Assembly (NCBI RefSeq): GCF_000283155.1
Contig: NW_004454193.1
Location: forward strand, 4,975,650 to 5,039,649
Length of the DNA stretch: 64,000 bases
Origin: Ceratotherium simum simum
Lineage: Eukaryota; Chordata; Mammalia; Perissodactyla; Rhinocerotidae
Direction: 5' to 3'
How positions within the stretch are numbered: the first letter of the stretch is position 1; each line of letters starts with the position of its first letter. Made by a program: the position numbers and the translations under genes. Under the pieces are notes generated by a model. That model was not told the DNA's origin. It did not search any database and was given only the letters and a program-made list of their open reading frames with translations. Positions 13,300-24,965 of this stretch are shown here, one piece after another.

Positions 13300-13642
13300 C
13301 TCTCTCTCTCTCTTTTTTTTTTTNNNNNNNNNNNNNNNNNNNNNNNNNNNNNNNNNNNNNNNNNNNNNNNNNNNNNNNNNNNNNNNNNNNNNNNNNNNNN
13401 NNNNNNNNNNNNNNNNNNNNNNNGCTCTGAGCTAACATCTATTGCCAATCCTCCTCCTTTTTTTTCTCCCCAAAGCCCCAGTAGATAGTTGTATGTCATA
13501 GTTGCACATCCTGCTAGTTGCTGTATGTGGGACGTGGCCTCAGCATGGCCAGAGAAGCGGTGCGTCAGTGCGCACCCGGGATCTGAACCAGGCCACCAGT
13601 AGCTGAGCACGCGCACTGAACCGCTAAACCACGGGGCCGGCT
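13300..13642 (-). repeat. ERE SINE, antisense, containing an assembly gap
   Basis: Right of the gap are GCTCTGAGCTAACATC, the 'ccccagtagatagttgtatg' module and the tRNA-like head ending in ACGGGGCCGGC. Left of the gap is a (TC)n/T tract that probably represents its tail. The copy interrupts the outer L1. Confidence 0.85.
13324..13423. other. Assembly gap of exactly 100 N
   Basis: One hundred consecutive N, a size often used for gaps of unknown length. It sits inside the T-rich tail of an ERE SINE. Translations crossing it are meaningless. Confidence 0.98.
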
Positions 13643-14949
13643 CTGCTCTGGCGTTTTTGGGATAATACTTGGTCATGATGTATTATCCTTTTTATGTGTT
13701 GTTGGATAACATTTTCTAAAATTTGTTAATAATTTGTGTATTCATATTCCTGAGGAATATTGGTTTGTAATTTTATTGTAATAATTCTGCTTAGTTTGGG
13801 GATTGAACTTCATTAATTTTCTGGATGAGTTTGTGTAGAATTGACATCATTTCTTTCTTAAATGGTTGGTGGAATTCAACAGTGAAGGTTCTGGGCTTGA
13901 AGTTTCCATGTGGGAAGTTGTTGAAATACAAATTCAGTTTCATTCTTAGATAGAGGGCTATTCAGGTTATCATCCTCTTGAGTCAACCTTGTTAATTTGT
14001 ATCTTTCTAGGAATTTTTCTATTTTATCCAAGTTCTAGAATTTGTTGGCATAAAGTTCATAATACCCCTTTATTATCCTTTTAATTGATGTTGAGCCTTC
14101 AGTGTTGTTTTCTTTATCAGTCTGGCTAGAGATTTCTTTTCACAGAAAACTAACTTTTGTCTTCATTGATTTTCTTTACTTTTCTGTTTTCTATTTCATT
14201 TATTTCTACCCTAGATTTTTATGATTTTCTTTCCTCTCCTTACTTTGAGTTTCGTTTACTCCTCTTTTTCCATTTTCTTCAGGTGGAAGCTGAGGTCGTG
14301 GATTTGGAAACAGTTTTTGTTTTTTAATATAGGCATTTAGTGTTATAAATTGTCACCTAAATATTGCTGTTTTTAAAATGTTTTGTTTTCATTTTTATTC
14401 AATTTAAAAAACTTTCTAATTTCTTGTTTGGTTTCTTCTTTGACCAAGAAGATGGATTTTTTTAGAAGTGGGTTATTTAGTTTCCAAGTATTTGGGGATT
14501 TTCTAGATATATTTGTTATTGATATTTAATTCCATTTTGTCAGAGAACGCTTTTTTCTCCAGCTTTATTGAGATATAGTTGACGTATTCTGTTGTGTAAG
14601 TTTAAGGTGTAAAACGTGATGATCTGATACATCTGTATATTGTGAAATGATTACCACAAGAGGGTTAGTTAACACCTCCATCACCTTTTTTTGTGTATGG
14701 TGAGAACATTTAAGATCTGCTTACTCCCTTAGCAACTTTCAGTGTTGTTAATTATAGTTGCCATGCTGTACTTAGATCCCTAGAACTTATTCATCTTGTA
14801 ACTACAAGTTTGTACCCTTTGACCAACATCTCCCCATTTTCTACCCCCTACTCCCTAGCCCCTGGCAACCACCATTCCACTCTCTGTTTCTGTGGTTTGA
14901 CTTTTTTAGATTCTACACATAAGTGAGGTCATAGAGTATTTGTCTTTAT

Positions 14950-17900
14950 CTGTCTGACTTATTTTACTTAGCATAATGCCCTCCAAGTCCATCCCTATTG
15001 TCCCAAATGGCAGGCTTTTCTTCTTTCTCATGGCTGAGTGTTCCATTGGGTTGTTCCCATATCTTGGTTATTGTGAATAGGGCTGCAATGAACATGAGAG
15101 TGTAAATATCTCTTTGAGATCCTGATTTCATTTCCTTGGGATATATACCTAGAAGTGGGATACCTGGATCATATGATAGTTTTATTTTTAGTTTTTGGAG
15201 GAAGTTCTGTACTGTTTCCCATAGTGTCTGTACCAATTGACATTCTCACCCACAGTGCACAAGTGTTTCCTTTTTTCATATCCTCACCAATGCTTGTTAT
15301 CTCTTTTCTTTTTGATAATAGCCATTCTGACAGGTGTGAAGTGATATTTCATTATGGATTTGATTTGGGTTTCCCTGATGATAAGTGATGTTGAGCACCT
15401 TTTCATGTACCTGTTGGCCATCTGTATGTCTTCGTTGGAAAAATGTTTATTCAGGTCCTCTGCCTTTTTAAAAATCAGATTGTTTGGTGTTTTTTTTTTT
15501 TTTTTTTTTTGCTATTGAGTTGCATGAGTTCCTTATATATTTTGGATAATAACCCCCATCAGATAGATGATTTGCCAATACTTTCTCCCATTCCATAGGC
15601 TGACTTTTCATCTCGTTTATTATTTCTTTTGCTGTGTAGAAGCTTTTTAGTTTAATATAGTTTCACATATTTATTTTTGCTTTTGTTGCTTGTGCTTTTA
15701 GCGTCATATCCAAAATGTCGTTGCCAAGACCAATATCAAGGAGCTTTTTTTCTATTTTTTCTTCTAGGAGTTTTACAACTTCAGGTCTTATGTTTAAGTC
15801 TTTAGTCCATTTTGAATTACTTTTTGTGACTGGTGTAAGATAGGGATCCAATTCCATTCTTCTGCATGTGATTATCCAGTTTTCTCGGCACCATTAATTG
15901 AATGGACTGTCCTTTCCCCATTGAGTATTCTTGGCTACTTTGTCAAATATTAATTGACCATATATGGGAGGGTTTATTTCTGGGCTTTTGATTCTGTTTC
16001 AGGGGTTTTTGTGTCTATTTTTACGCTGGTACCATGTTGTTTTTACTACTATAGCTTTGTGGAACAGTTTGAAACTAGGAAGTGTGATGCCCCCAGCTTT
16101 GTTCTTCTTTCTCAGTATTGCTTTGGCTATTTGGTGTCTTTTGTGATTTCCTACAAGTTTTAGGATTGTTTTCTCTTGTGAAAAATGCCATTGGAATTTT
16201 GGTAGGGATTGCATTGAGTCTGTAGATGGCTTTGGGTAGTATGGACATTTTAGCAATATTAATTCTTTCAATCCATGAACACAAGATATCTTTCCATATA
16301 TTTCTGTCCTCTTCAATTTCTTTTATCAAAGTCTTACAGTTTTCAGTGTACAGATCTTTCATCTTCTTGGTTAAATTTGTTCCTAAGTATTTTATGGTTC
16401 ATGATGCTATTGTAAATGGGGTTATTTTTTTCCAGATGTTTCATTGTTAGTGTAAAGAAACACAACAGATTTCTGTGTGTTGATTTTGTATCCTGCAACT
16501 TACCGAATTTGTTTATTCTAACAGTTTTTTGGTGGAGTTTTTTGGATCTTTCTGTATATAAGTTCATATCATCTGCAAACAGAGACAACTTTACTACTTC
16601 TTTTCTGACTTTGAGTCTTTTATTTCTTTTTCTTGCCTAATTGCTTTGTCTAGGACTTCCAGTATTATATGGAATAGGAGTAGTGAGAGTGGGTACCCTT
16701 GCCTTCTTCTTGATCTTAGAGGAAAAGCTTTCAACTTTTCACTGTTGAGTATGATGTTAGCTGTGGATTTGTCCTATATGGCCTTTATTATGATGAGGTA
16801 CATTCCTTCTATACCCATTTATTTGAAGAGATTTTATCATGTAAGGATGTATTTTATCAAGTGCTTTTCCAGTATCTATTGGGATGATTATATTATTTTT
16901 ATCTTTCATTCTATTAATGCGGTGTATTACATTTATTGATTTGAGTATGCTGAACCATCCTTGCATCCCAGGGATAAATCCTACTTGATCATGGTGTGTG
17001 ATCCTTTTAATGTGCTGTTGAATTTGATTCGCTAATATTTTTTTGAGAATTTTTACATCTATATTCATCAGGAATATTGGCCTGTAGTTGTTTTTTTTTT
17101 CTTGTAGTGTTCTTATTGGGCTTTGGTATCAGGGTAATGCTGACCTTGTAAAATGAGTTTGAGAGTGTTCCTTTGTCTTTATTTTCTTGGAAGAGTTTGA
17201 GAAGAATTGGTGTTAATTCTTCTTTAAACGTTTGGTAAAATTCACCAGTGAAACTGTCTAATCCTAGACTTTTCTTTTGGGGAGGTTTTTGGTTACTCAT
17301 TCAATCTTTTTACTTGTTATTGATCTGTTCAGATTTTCTGTTTCTTCATGATTCAGCCTTGGTGGGTGAATGTTTCTAGGAATTTATCTGTTTCTTCTAG
17401 GTTATTCAATTTGTTGTCATATATTCTTAGTAATCTCTTAAGATCTTTTGTATTTCTGTGACATCAGTTATAATGTCTCTTCTTTCATTTCTGATTTTAT
17501 TTATTTGAGTCTTCTCTCTTTTTTTCTTAGTGAGATATAGGTGTGTCAAATTTGCTTATCTTTTTAAAAAACCCAGCTCTTAGTTCTGTTGATCTTTTCC
17601 ATTGTTTTCCTGGACTCTATTTCATTTATTTCTGCTCTTATCTTGGTTATTTCCCTCTTTCTGCTAACTTGGGCTTAGTTTGTTTTTCTTTGTTTAGTTC
17701 ATTGAGGTATAGAGTTAGGTTGTTTGAGATCTTTCTGTTTTCTTAACATAAGCATTTATTACTGTAAACTTCCCTTTTAGAACTGCTTCTGCTGCATCTC
17801 ATAAGTTTTGGTATGTTGAGTTTTCATTTTTGTTTGTTTCAAGATATTTTAAAAATTTTATTTTGATATCTTCTTTGACCTATTGGTGGTTTAGGAGTGT

Positions 17901-18900
17901 GTTGTTTAATTTGCACATATGTGTGGATTTCCCAGCTTTCCTTCTGTTATTGATTGCTAGTTTCATACCATTGTTGTTGGAAAAGATACTTGGTATGATT
18001 TCAGTCTCCTTAAATTAGCTAAGACTTGTTTTGTGGCCTAACATATGATCTATGCTGGAGAATGTTCTATCTGTGCTTGAAAAGAATGTGTATTCTGCTA
18101 CTGTTGGATGGAATGTTCAGTATATGTCTCTTAGTTTCTTTGGGTCTAAAGTATAGTTCAAGTCCAACATTTCCTTCTTGATTTTCTATCTGGATGATCT
18201 ATCCATTGTTGAAAGTGGGGTATTGAAGTCGCCTGCTAGTATTATATTGTTATCTGTTCCTCTCTTCAGATCTGTTAGTATTTGCTTAATATATTTAGGT
18301 GCTCCAATGTTGGGTGCATGTATATTCATGATTATTATATCCTCTTGATGAATTGACCCCTCTATCATTATATAATGACTTTCTTTGTCTCTTGTTACAG
18401 CTTTTGAGTTAAAGTCTATTTCATCTAGGTATAGCTACCCCTGCTCTCTCTTGTTTTCCAATTGCATGGAATATTTTTTTCCATCCCTTAACTTTCAGCC
18501 TGTGTGTCCTTAAATCTTAAGTGAGTCTCTTTTAGGCAGCATATAGTTGGGTCTTTTTTTTTTTATTCATTCAGTCACTCTATGTCTTGATTGGAGAATT
18601 TGATCCATTTACATTTAGAATAATAATTAGTAGAAAAGGACTTACTAATGCCATCTCATTAGTTGTTTTCTGGCTATTTTGTAGTTCCCTTGTCTCTTCC
18701 TCTCTTGCTGTCTTCCTTCATGAATTGATGATTTTCCATAGTGGTATGCTTTGATTCCCTTCTCTTTATGTTTGTGCATCTATTGTAGGTTTTGGCTTTG
18801 TAGTTACCATGAGGTTTACAGAAAACATCTTATAGACATAAGAGGCTATTTTACACTGATAACAACTTAACTTCCATGGCATACAAAAACTCTACCCTTT
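14950..18900 (-). pseudogene. L1 ORF2 remnant (endonuclease and reverse transcriptase)
   Basis: Frame pieces on the minus strand show the ORF2 order. Endonuclease-like residues IIMNIHAPNIGAPKYIKQ and AGDFNTPLSTMDRSSR lie at 18368-18186. Reverse-transcriptase-like sequence with [13 protein letters not shown] is at 17068-16757, and the catalytic-site motif SLFADDMNLY is near 16588. A C-terminal piece with YDPGIPLLGIYPKE lies at 15236-14964. The fragments are in different frames with stops between them, so no functional protein is made. Confidence 0.85.
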
Positions 18901-18949
18901 TACTCCTCTTTTATATTTTTGATGTTACAATTTACCTCTTTTTATATTG

Positions 18950-20191
18950 TATATTCATTAACAAATTGTAGCTGTAGTTGTTTTTAATACTTCTGTCCTT
19001 TAATCATTTTACTAGAGATAAGTGGTTAGCACATTACCATATTACAATATTAGAGTTTGGAATTTTGTATATACTTTACCATTGTGTTGTGTATTTTCAT
19101 ATGTTTTCATGTTACTAATTAGCATCCTTTCATTTCAGAGTGAAGAACTCCTTTCAGCGTTTCTGGTAATCGTGGTCTATAAAGTTTCTGCTGAGAAATC
19201 TGCTCATAGCCTTATGGGGGTTCCCTTGTAGATGACAGCCTTCTCTTACTGCTTTTAAGATTCTCTCTTTGTCTTTGATTCTTGACGGTTTTACTATGAT
19301 ATGTCTTGGGTTAGATTTTTTTGAGTTAAATTTATTTGGGGACCTATGAGCGTCATGAATTTGGATGGTGAAGTCCTTCCCCCAGATTTGGGAAGTTCTT
19401 AGCCACTATTTCTTTAAATATGCTTTCTGCCCTTTTCTCCTTCTCTTCTCCTCCTTGGACTCTCATAGTTTGCAAATTGCTTCTTGTGTTGGTATCTCAT
19501 AGTCACGCAGGCTTTCCTCATTCTTTTTAATTTCTTTTCTTTGTTCTCCTCTGATTGGATACTTTCAAAGATCCTATATTCTCCTTCACAGATTCTTTCT
19601 GCTTGACCCATTCTGCTGTTGATCTTCTCCACTGCATTTTATTTTTTGTGAGGAAGATTAGCCCTGAGCTAACATCTGATGCCAATCCTCCTCTTTTTGC
19701 TGAGGAAGATTGGCCCTGGGCTAACATCCATGCCCATCTTCTATGGGACGCCGCCACAGCATGGCTTGACAAGCGCTGCATCGGTGTGCACCTGGGATCT
19801 GAACCTGTGAACCCCGGGCCGCTGAAGCGGAACGGGCACACTTAACTGCTGCGCCACTGGGCCAGCCCCTCCATTGCATTTTTTATTTCATTCCTTGTAT
19901 TCTTCAGCTCCATAATTTGTTTGGTTCCTTATCATTTCTTTGTTTAACTTCTCATTTTGTTCATGTGTTGTTTTTCTAATTACATTGAATTGTCTTGCTC
20001 TGTGTTCTTGTAGCTTTATTGAGCTTCTTTAAAATAGCTGTTTTGAATTCTTTATCAGGCAAATTGCAGATCTCCATGTCTTTGGAGTTAGTTACTGGAG
20101 AATTATTGTGATCCTTTGAAGGTGTCATGTTTCCTTGATTTTTCATATTCCTTGAAGTCTTGCACTGCTGTCTTTGCATTTGAAGTAGCAT
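18950..20191 (-). pseudogene. L1 ORF1 remnant split by a SINE
   Basis: The N-terminal piece (20191-19976) shows SPVTNSKDMEICNLPDKEFK, typical of the L1 ORF1 N-terminus. A further piece at 19632-19414 includes MEKINSRMGQAE. An ERE SINE at 19641-19869 lies between them, and stops and frameshifts are present. Confidence 0.65.
19641..19869 (-). repeat. ERE SINE, antisense, inside L1 ORF1
   Basis: It has both GCTAACATC boxes, then a short linker and the tRNA-like head ending in CTGGGCCAGCCCC. The flanks TCCACTGCATTTT (19628-19640) and TCCATTGCATTTT (19870-19882) form a 13-bp duplication with one change. Confidence 0.9.
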
Positions 20192-20199
20192 TCACGTCC

Positions 20200-21343
20200 T
20201 CCAGTCTTTACTGCCTCACTTCCAGAGAGAAGTACCTTCTGTCAGCCCTGCTAGGGATTCTGAGGCTTTCTCAAACCTGTGGATACCCCTGCTCCAGACT
20301 GCTTGCTTCCTCTTGTGGCAGAATTCTTAAGCGTGTATGCCTTCTCTCATTCTTGCCAAGTACCAGGCTGAGTACTGACAGACCCCCTTTTGCTTTGCCA
20401 GGCGTGGTGCGAAATGCTCAGGTTTGTGGTCTCTCTGTGGTCCACAGATTTGGAATGGCTTTCTGTGCATGCTCACTAGCTGTCTGCAAAAGCTTGCTCT
20501 TGCCACGGTCAGGGCCATGCACAAAGAGCCTGCCACAGAATGGGGGTGTTTGCGAGTGAGGCCCCTGGAGTCTTAGGGGTGGCCATGGGCCAACTGTAGG
20601 GAGATCAGCAGGTGGGGCAACCCCAGTGTCTCGTGGGCGGGCCTCTCAGTGGAGATCCTGATGTGGTTAATAGGATATATGTCCCTTTAATACGTTCATT
20701 CCAAGCCCTTGCATCTGTTCTCCTAGCCACTCACTGCGTTCCAGTCGTGCAGTTCACAACTTAGTGCTCTCAATGGGGTGAAAGAGAAATGGACCTCTTT
20801 GGCAGCATCCCACACGGCTGAGGAAGCTGGCTGCTCACTCACATGGTTTCGCTTTTCCCTTGAGAGAAATCACAGGACCAGAAGTGTTCTCTTGGCAGTG
20901 AGCTGTGCTCCCTTGGGGGATGAATAATGTGGGTAAAGTCAAATCATTCCTCTTACCCTCTCCAGTGCTTCCAATCTCGGATTTTTTTGCTCAGACAATG
21001 TGCTGGAACATCTCTACTGGACTCCTAGGCTTCCACAAAGCTCTCTTGTCCATGGGTGATTGTCTAGGTCAGTGTTCTTCAGGGCCTCCCAGTCCTTGGC
21101 TGAGGGGGACTGGAGCCCACTCACAGGCCACTTCAGGGTCCATAGCCAGGATTGAGGTCTATATGTCTATTACCTAATGAATGGTGGGCGAGACTCCTCC
21201 TAGGTCCTTTGGCATATGGTGCTGGATCCCATAGCTCTCAAAAGGCACTTTTGTCTGTGGATGAAAGCCAAATTGTTTTTGTTAATGGGGGCATACAATC
21301 GAGTGACATCTTATTCAGTCATGTTCCTGACATCATTCTTTTC
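20200..21343 (-). promoter_or_regulatory. L1 5' UTR remnant (former internal promoter)
   Basis: This is the GC-richer end of the nested L1, upstream of its ORF1. In intact L1s this region carries the internal promoter, and in some families an antisense promoter (established for human L1). Here antisense would mean the + direction, toward FTO exon 2. Any activity today is unproven. Confidence 0.5.
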
Positions 21344-21862
21344 CAGAGAACATATTTTCTAGAGATTTGAATTCTTTTAAATATATTGGTATCTAGATAT
21401 GGTCTATCTTGGCAAATGTTCTCTGTGCATATGAAAAAAATGTGTATTTTGTTGTTGTTTGGTTAAGTGTTATATAAATGTCAATTAGGTCAAGTTAGTT
21501 TATAGTGTTGTGCAAGTCTTCTATATTCTTACTGAGTGTTCTGTCTACTGGGTCTACTTGTTCTATCAGTTATTGAGAAAGGGATATTGAAATATTCAAC
21601 TGTAATTGTGAAATCATCTATTTCTGTTTGTTCTATCAGTTTTTGCTACATGTATTTTGTAGATCTGTTGTTAGTTGTATAGATATTTAGGATTTCTATG
21701 TTCTCTTAATGAATTGACTTCTTTATCATTATGAAATGACTCTCTTTACCTCTTACAGTATTCTTTGCTCTGAAACCCATTTTGTCTGGTATCAATATAG
21801 CTACTTCAACTTTCTTTTGATTAGTGTTACTGCGGTAAACATTTTTCCATCCTTTTACTTTT

Positions 21863-21970
21863 TTAATCTGTTTTTTTTATTGTGATAAAATATGAATAAC
21901 ATAAAACTTACTATATTAACCATTTTCAAGTGTATAGTTTTGTGGCATTAAGTGCATTCACGTTGTTGTG
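21863..21970 (-). mobile_element. Very short 5'-truncated L1 with perfect 17-bp duplication
   Basis: About 108 bases of L1 3' UTR ('gtggcattaagtgcattcac') lie between two perfect copies of TCCATCCTTTTACTTTT (21846-21862 and 21971-21987). Removing it restores the outer L1 phrase 'ccttttacttttaacctatt'. Confidence 0.85.
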
Positions 21971-22004
21971 TCCATCCTTTTACTTTTAACCTATTTGTTT
22001 CTTT

Positions 22005-22241
22005 TTTTTTTGAGGAAGATCAGCCCTATGCTAACATCTGCCAATCCTCCTCTTTTTTTTGCTGAGGAAGACTAGCCCTGGGCTAACCTCCGTGCCCATC
22101 TTCCTCCACTTTATATGGGATGCCACCACAGCATGGCTTGCTAAGTGGTGCGTTGGTGCGCCCCCAGGATCTGAACCGGCGAACCCTGGGCCGCTGCCGC
22201 GGAGCGCGCGCATTTAACCACTTGTGCCACCGGGCCGGCCC
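22005..22241 (-). repeat. ERE SINE, antisense, inside the outer L1
   Basis: GAGGAAGATCAG and two GCTAA-type boxes are followed by TTTATATGGGATGCC and a head ending in CGGGCCGGCCC. CTATTTGTTTCTTT flanks it perfectly (21991-22004 and 22242-22255). Confidence 0.95.
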
Positions 22242-24569
22242 CTATTTGTTTCTTTATATTTGAAGTCCATTTCTTATAGGCAGTGTATAGTTTAATATTG
22301 ATTTTTTAAATTTAATCTGACAGTCTCTTCCTTTTAATTGAATTGTTTAGACTATTTATGTTTAATGTGATTGTTTATATGGTTGGATTTAATTCTACCA
22401 TTTATTATCTCTTTGTTCTTTGTTCTTCTTTTTCTCTATTTCTGCCTTTTTGTCTTGATTTTTCATGATTCCATTTTATCTCCCTTGTTGGCTTATTATC
22501 TATAACTCTGTTATTATTTTATGGTTATTTTAGGGTTTCTAATATCCATCTTTATCTTAATAGAGTATTCCTGGAAGTAGTACTGTTGCACTTCACGCGT
22601 AGTTTAAAAATCTTGCAACAATATACTTCCATTTCTCTTTGCCCATTGTGCCATTGTTGTTCCATACTTCTACATATATTATAAACCCCACAATGTACTG
22701 TTATTTTTGTTTTAAATAGTTATCTCTTCTAAAGATTTATATAGTAAGGAATAAAGTCTTTTGTATTTCCCATGTAGTTACTATTTCTGATGCTTTTCAT
22801 TCCTTTGTGTAGATTTGTATCTTGTATCATTTTCTTTCTGCCTGATGTTCTTCCTTTATCATTTTTTATAGTGAAGCGCTGCTGGTGTTGAATTATTTCT
22901 AATTCTCTATATCTGAAAAAGATATGTTTTATCTTTGTATATTTATTTTGCCTTTGTTTTTGAAAGATATTTTGACTTGGTATAGAAACCTACTTCAACA
23001 AATTTTTTCTCTCAGTTCTTGGACAATGTTTCCTCACTGTTGTCTGGCTAACATTCTTTCCACAAGATATTTTGTGTTGTTATTTGTTCCTGTGTACCTA
23101 CTATTTCTTTTTCTCTGACTGCTTTTAAGATTTTTTTCCTTTTTCACTGATTTTAAGTAATTTGCTTATATTGTGCCTTAGTGTTATTTCCTCATGTTTT
23201 TTGTGCATAAGGTTCTTAGAACATCTTGAATCTCTGGATTTATAGTTTTAATCAAACTTGGAAAATTTGTGGTCAGTATTTTTTCTTTCTTCCATTCTCT
23301 CTTTTCTTTGATGACTCTGATTACATGTATTAAGCTGCTTAAAGTCATGCCACAGCTCACTGATACTCTTAATTTTTTTGGTTGTATTTCATTTTGGATA
23401 ATTTCCATTGCTATGTCTTTGTGTGTACTCTTCTTTTCTTGTGTGATATCTAATCTGCTTTGAATTCTATCCAGTATACGTTTCATCTCAAACATTGCAG
23501 TTTTCCAGTCTAGAAGCTTGATTTAGTTTTATTTCTTCTGTTTCTCTACTTACCATGTTCAGTCTTTCCCCAACTTTTTGAACTTGTGAACTACAGTTAT
23601 ATCACTGTTTTTAATGTATTTGTCTGCTAATTCTCTCATCTGTGCCATTTTGGGACCAGTTTCGATTGACTGATTTTTCTCTTCATTGTCAGTCATGTTA
23701 TCTTGCCTTATAGTCTTGTCTTGCTTTCTGTGCCTTGTGGTTTTTGATTGGAAACAGTTTGCTCCTTAGCTTTGTTTGGAAGGAACAGAGCAGCAGTCTG
23801 GGGCTAACTTGTACCACTACTGAGGTAAAAATCCTCCTGAGAATTTTTTCTGGTGTTTTGTGGATTAGAAGGTTTTTGACTTTGGTTAGGCTGTTGGTCT
23901 GTTACAGCATAGGCTCCCGTTGTTGGAAATTGAACAAGAAATGCTAAATAAATTTTTAAAAAAATCTTGAAAACATTGTGGAGCTACCAAAGCAGCTAGG
24001 ACTTGAGGGTCCAAAAGTAGTGATTATAAGCATTTGTTTTAAATTTTAAAAATGGGATTGATTTTAATTAAAATTATTTAAAATCTTTGTGTTTATGTAT
24101 TCTTTTTAAGTTAAAAATTGAACATTCTTGAAAGATAAAATTTCTCTTGCCTCAGGGTTGGTGTGGTGGAATGTAGTGGAAATGACCTTGTACTTGGGAA
24201 ATGAGAATATGAGATGTGATGCTCTTATGACCAGCAGTGTAATCTCTTGCCAGTCACTTTATATCTCTGGGTAGGCCCAGTTTCTTTATCTGTTCTAAAG
24301 TTTTACAATAATTTTTATTTTTATCACCAGTATAGTCAAATGAAACATTTTATATATATAAACTTTTATGGAGTATTTTTATACGTTTGTGCTGTAGTTC
24401 ACCTAGGCAAATTAATGTCTGAATTTCTCATATAGCCTTACTCTATGGCATAAAGTATAGTTTGATGGGTTACACATAGGTTCTTTTTACAGATAACTCA
24501 TAACTAGTAAATAAAACTGTTCTTTTCCAGAAATGAGTAAATAACAGTAACAACAACTGATTTCCAAAG

Positions 24570-24965
24570 TGTATTGAGGGTTTTTGATGTGCTAGGTACT
24601 GTTCTTAGATCTCTCTGTGTGCTACTTCATTTACACCTCACGGGGGATAAGAAACTAGTCCCAAATCATATATCTAGACTGGTAGAACTGGCACGAGAAC
24701 TAAGAGCTTCGCTTTTTTAGCACATGCTTTGTTATACGCCCCTCCCTCCATTTGAATGCCGTTTGCCTAATATCTGCATAATATATGTTTTCTAAAATGC
24801 CCTAATATATTGACTAATTTCATTTCATCTTCACAACACCCTGTGAAACAGTGTTTTGCAGATGAGTAAACTGAGGTTCGGAGAGGTTGATTCAGGTGTG
24901 GTACCAAGCGTAGGAAGTGATGGAGTCTGGACTCAAATTCTACTCTTGCCTCCAAATTCTGTTTA
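24570..24965 (-). repeat. Two MIR-like SINE fragments, antisense
   Basis: The first (about 24570-24730) shows 'tgctaggtactgttcttaga' and 'acttcatttacacctcac'. The second (about 24800-24965) shows 'cttcacaacaccctgtg' and 'gcagatgagtaaactgaggt', the reverse-complemented MIR core. Confidence 0.65.

Larger units (their letters stand above)
11896..14548 (-). mobile_element. Outer L1, 3' half (split by a later L1)
   Basis: It starts with a T-rich end and 'cagttttattgaagtataat', then 3' UTR, then the reverse complement of ORF2. A SINE and an assembly gap (about 13300-13642) interrupt it. At 14541-14548 (CAGAGAAC) it stops and resumes at 21344-21351 with the same bases. The two halves read as one L1 in the consensus context 'cagagaacatattttctag'. 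All frames are disrupted. Confidence 0.8.
14549..21343 (-). mobile_element. Near full-length L1 nested in an older L1
   Basis: On the minus strand it reads 5' UTR (about 21343-20200), ORF1 (about 20191-18950), ORF2 (about 18900-14950) and 3' UTR (to 14549). The ends carry CAGAGAAC, a short target-site duplication that also restores the outer L1 when the insert is ignored. Total length is about 6.8 kb including a SINE at 19641-19869, so the L1 itself is about 6.5 kb, close to full length. Both ORFs are broken and the copy is inactive. Confidence 0.85.
21344..23960 (-). mobile_element. Outer L1, 5' half
   Basis: It resumes the L1 interrupted at 14548, with ORF2-type sequence at the left and 5' regions to about 23960. 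Two later insertions lie inside it: a 108-bp L1 3' end (21863-21970) and an ERE (22005-22241). An ORF1-like piece with MFEMKRILDRIQSRLDITQE occurs at 23495-23184. All frames are broken. Confidence 0.75.

Noticed and set aside
13266..13676. A 136-codon minus-strand frame across 13.3-13.7 kb
   Set aside because: It is ERE SINE sequence and 100 N; similar translated peptides recur at every antisense ERE.
20116..20559. A 147-codon + strand open frame
   Set aside because: It is the antisense of L1 ORF1 and 5' UTR sequence in the nested L1.
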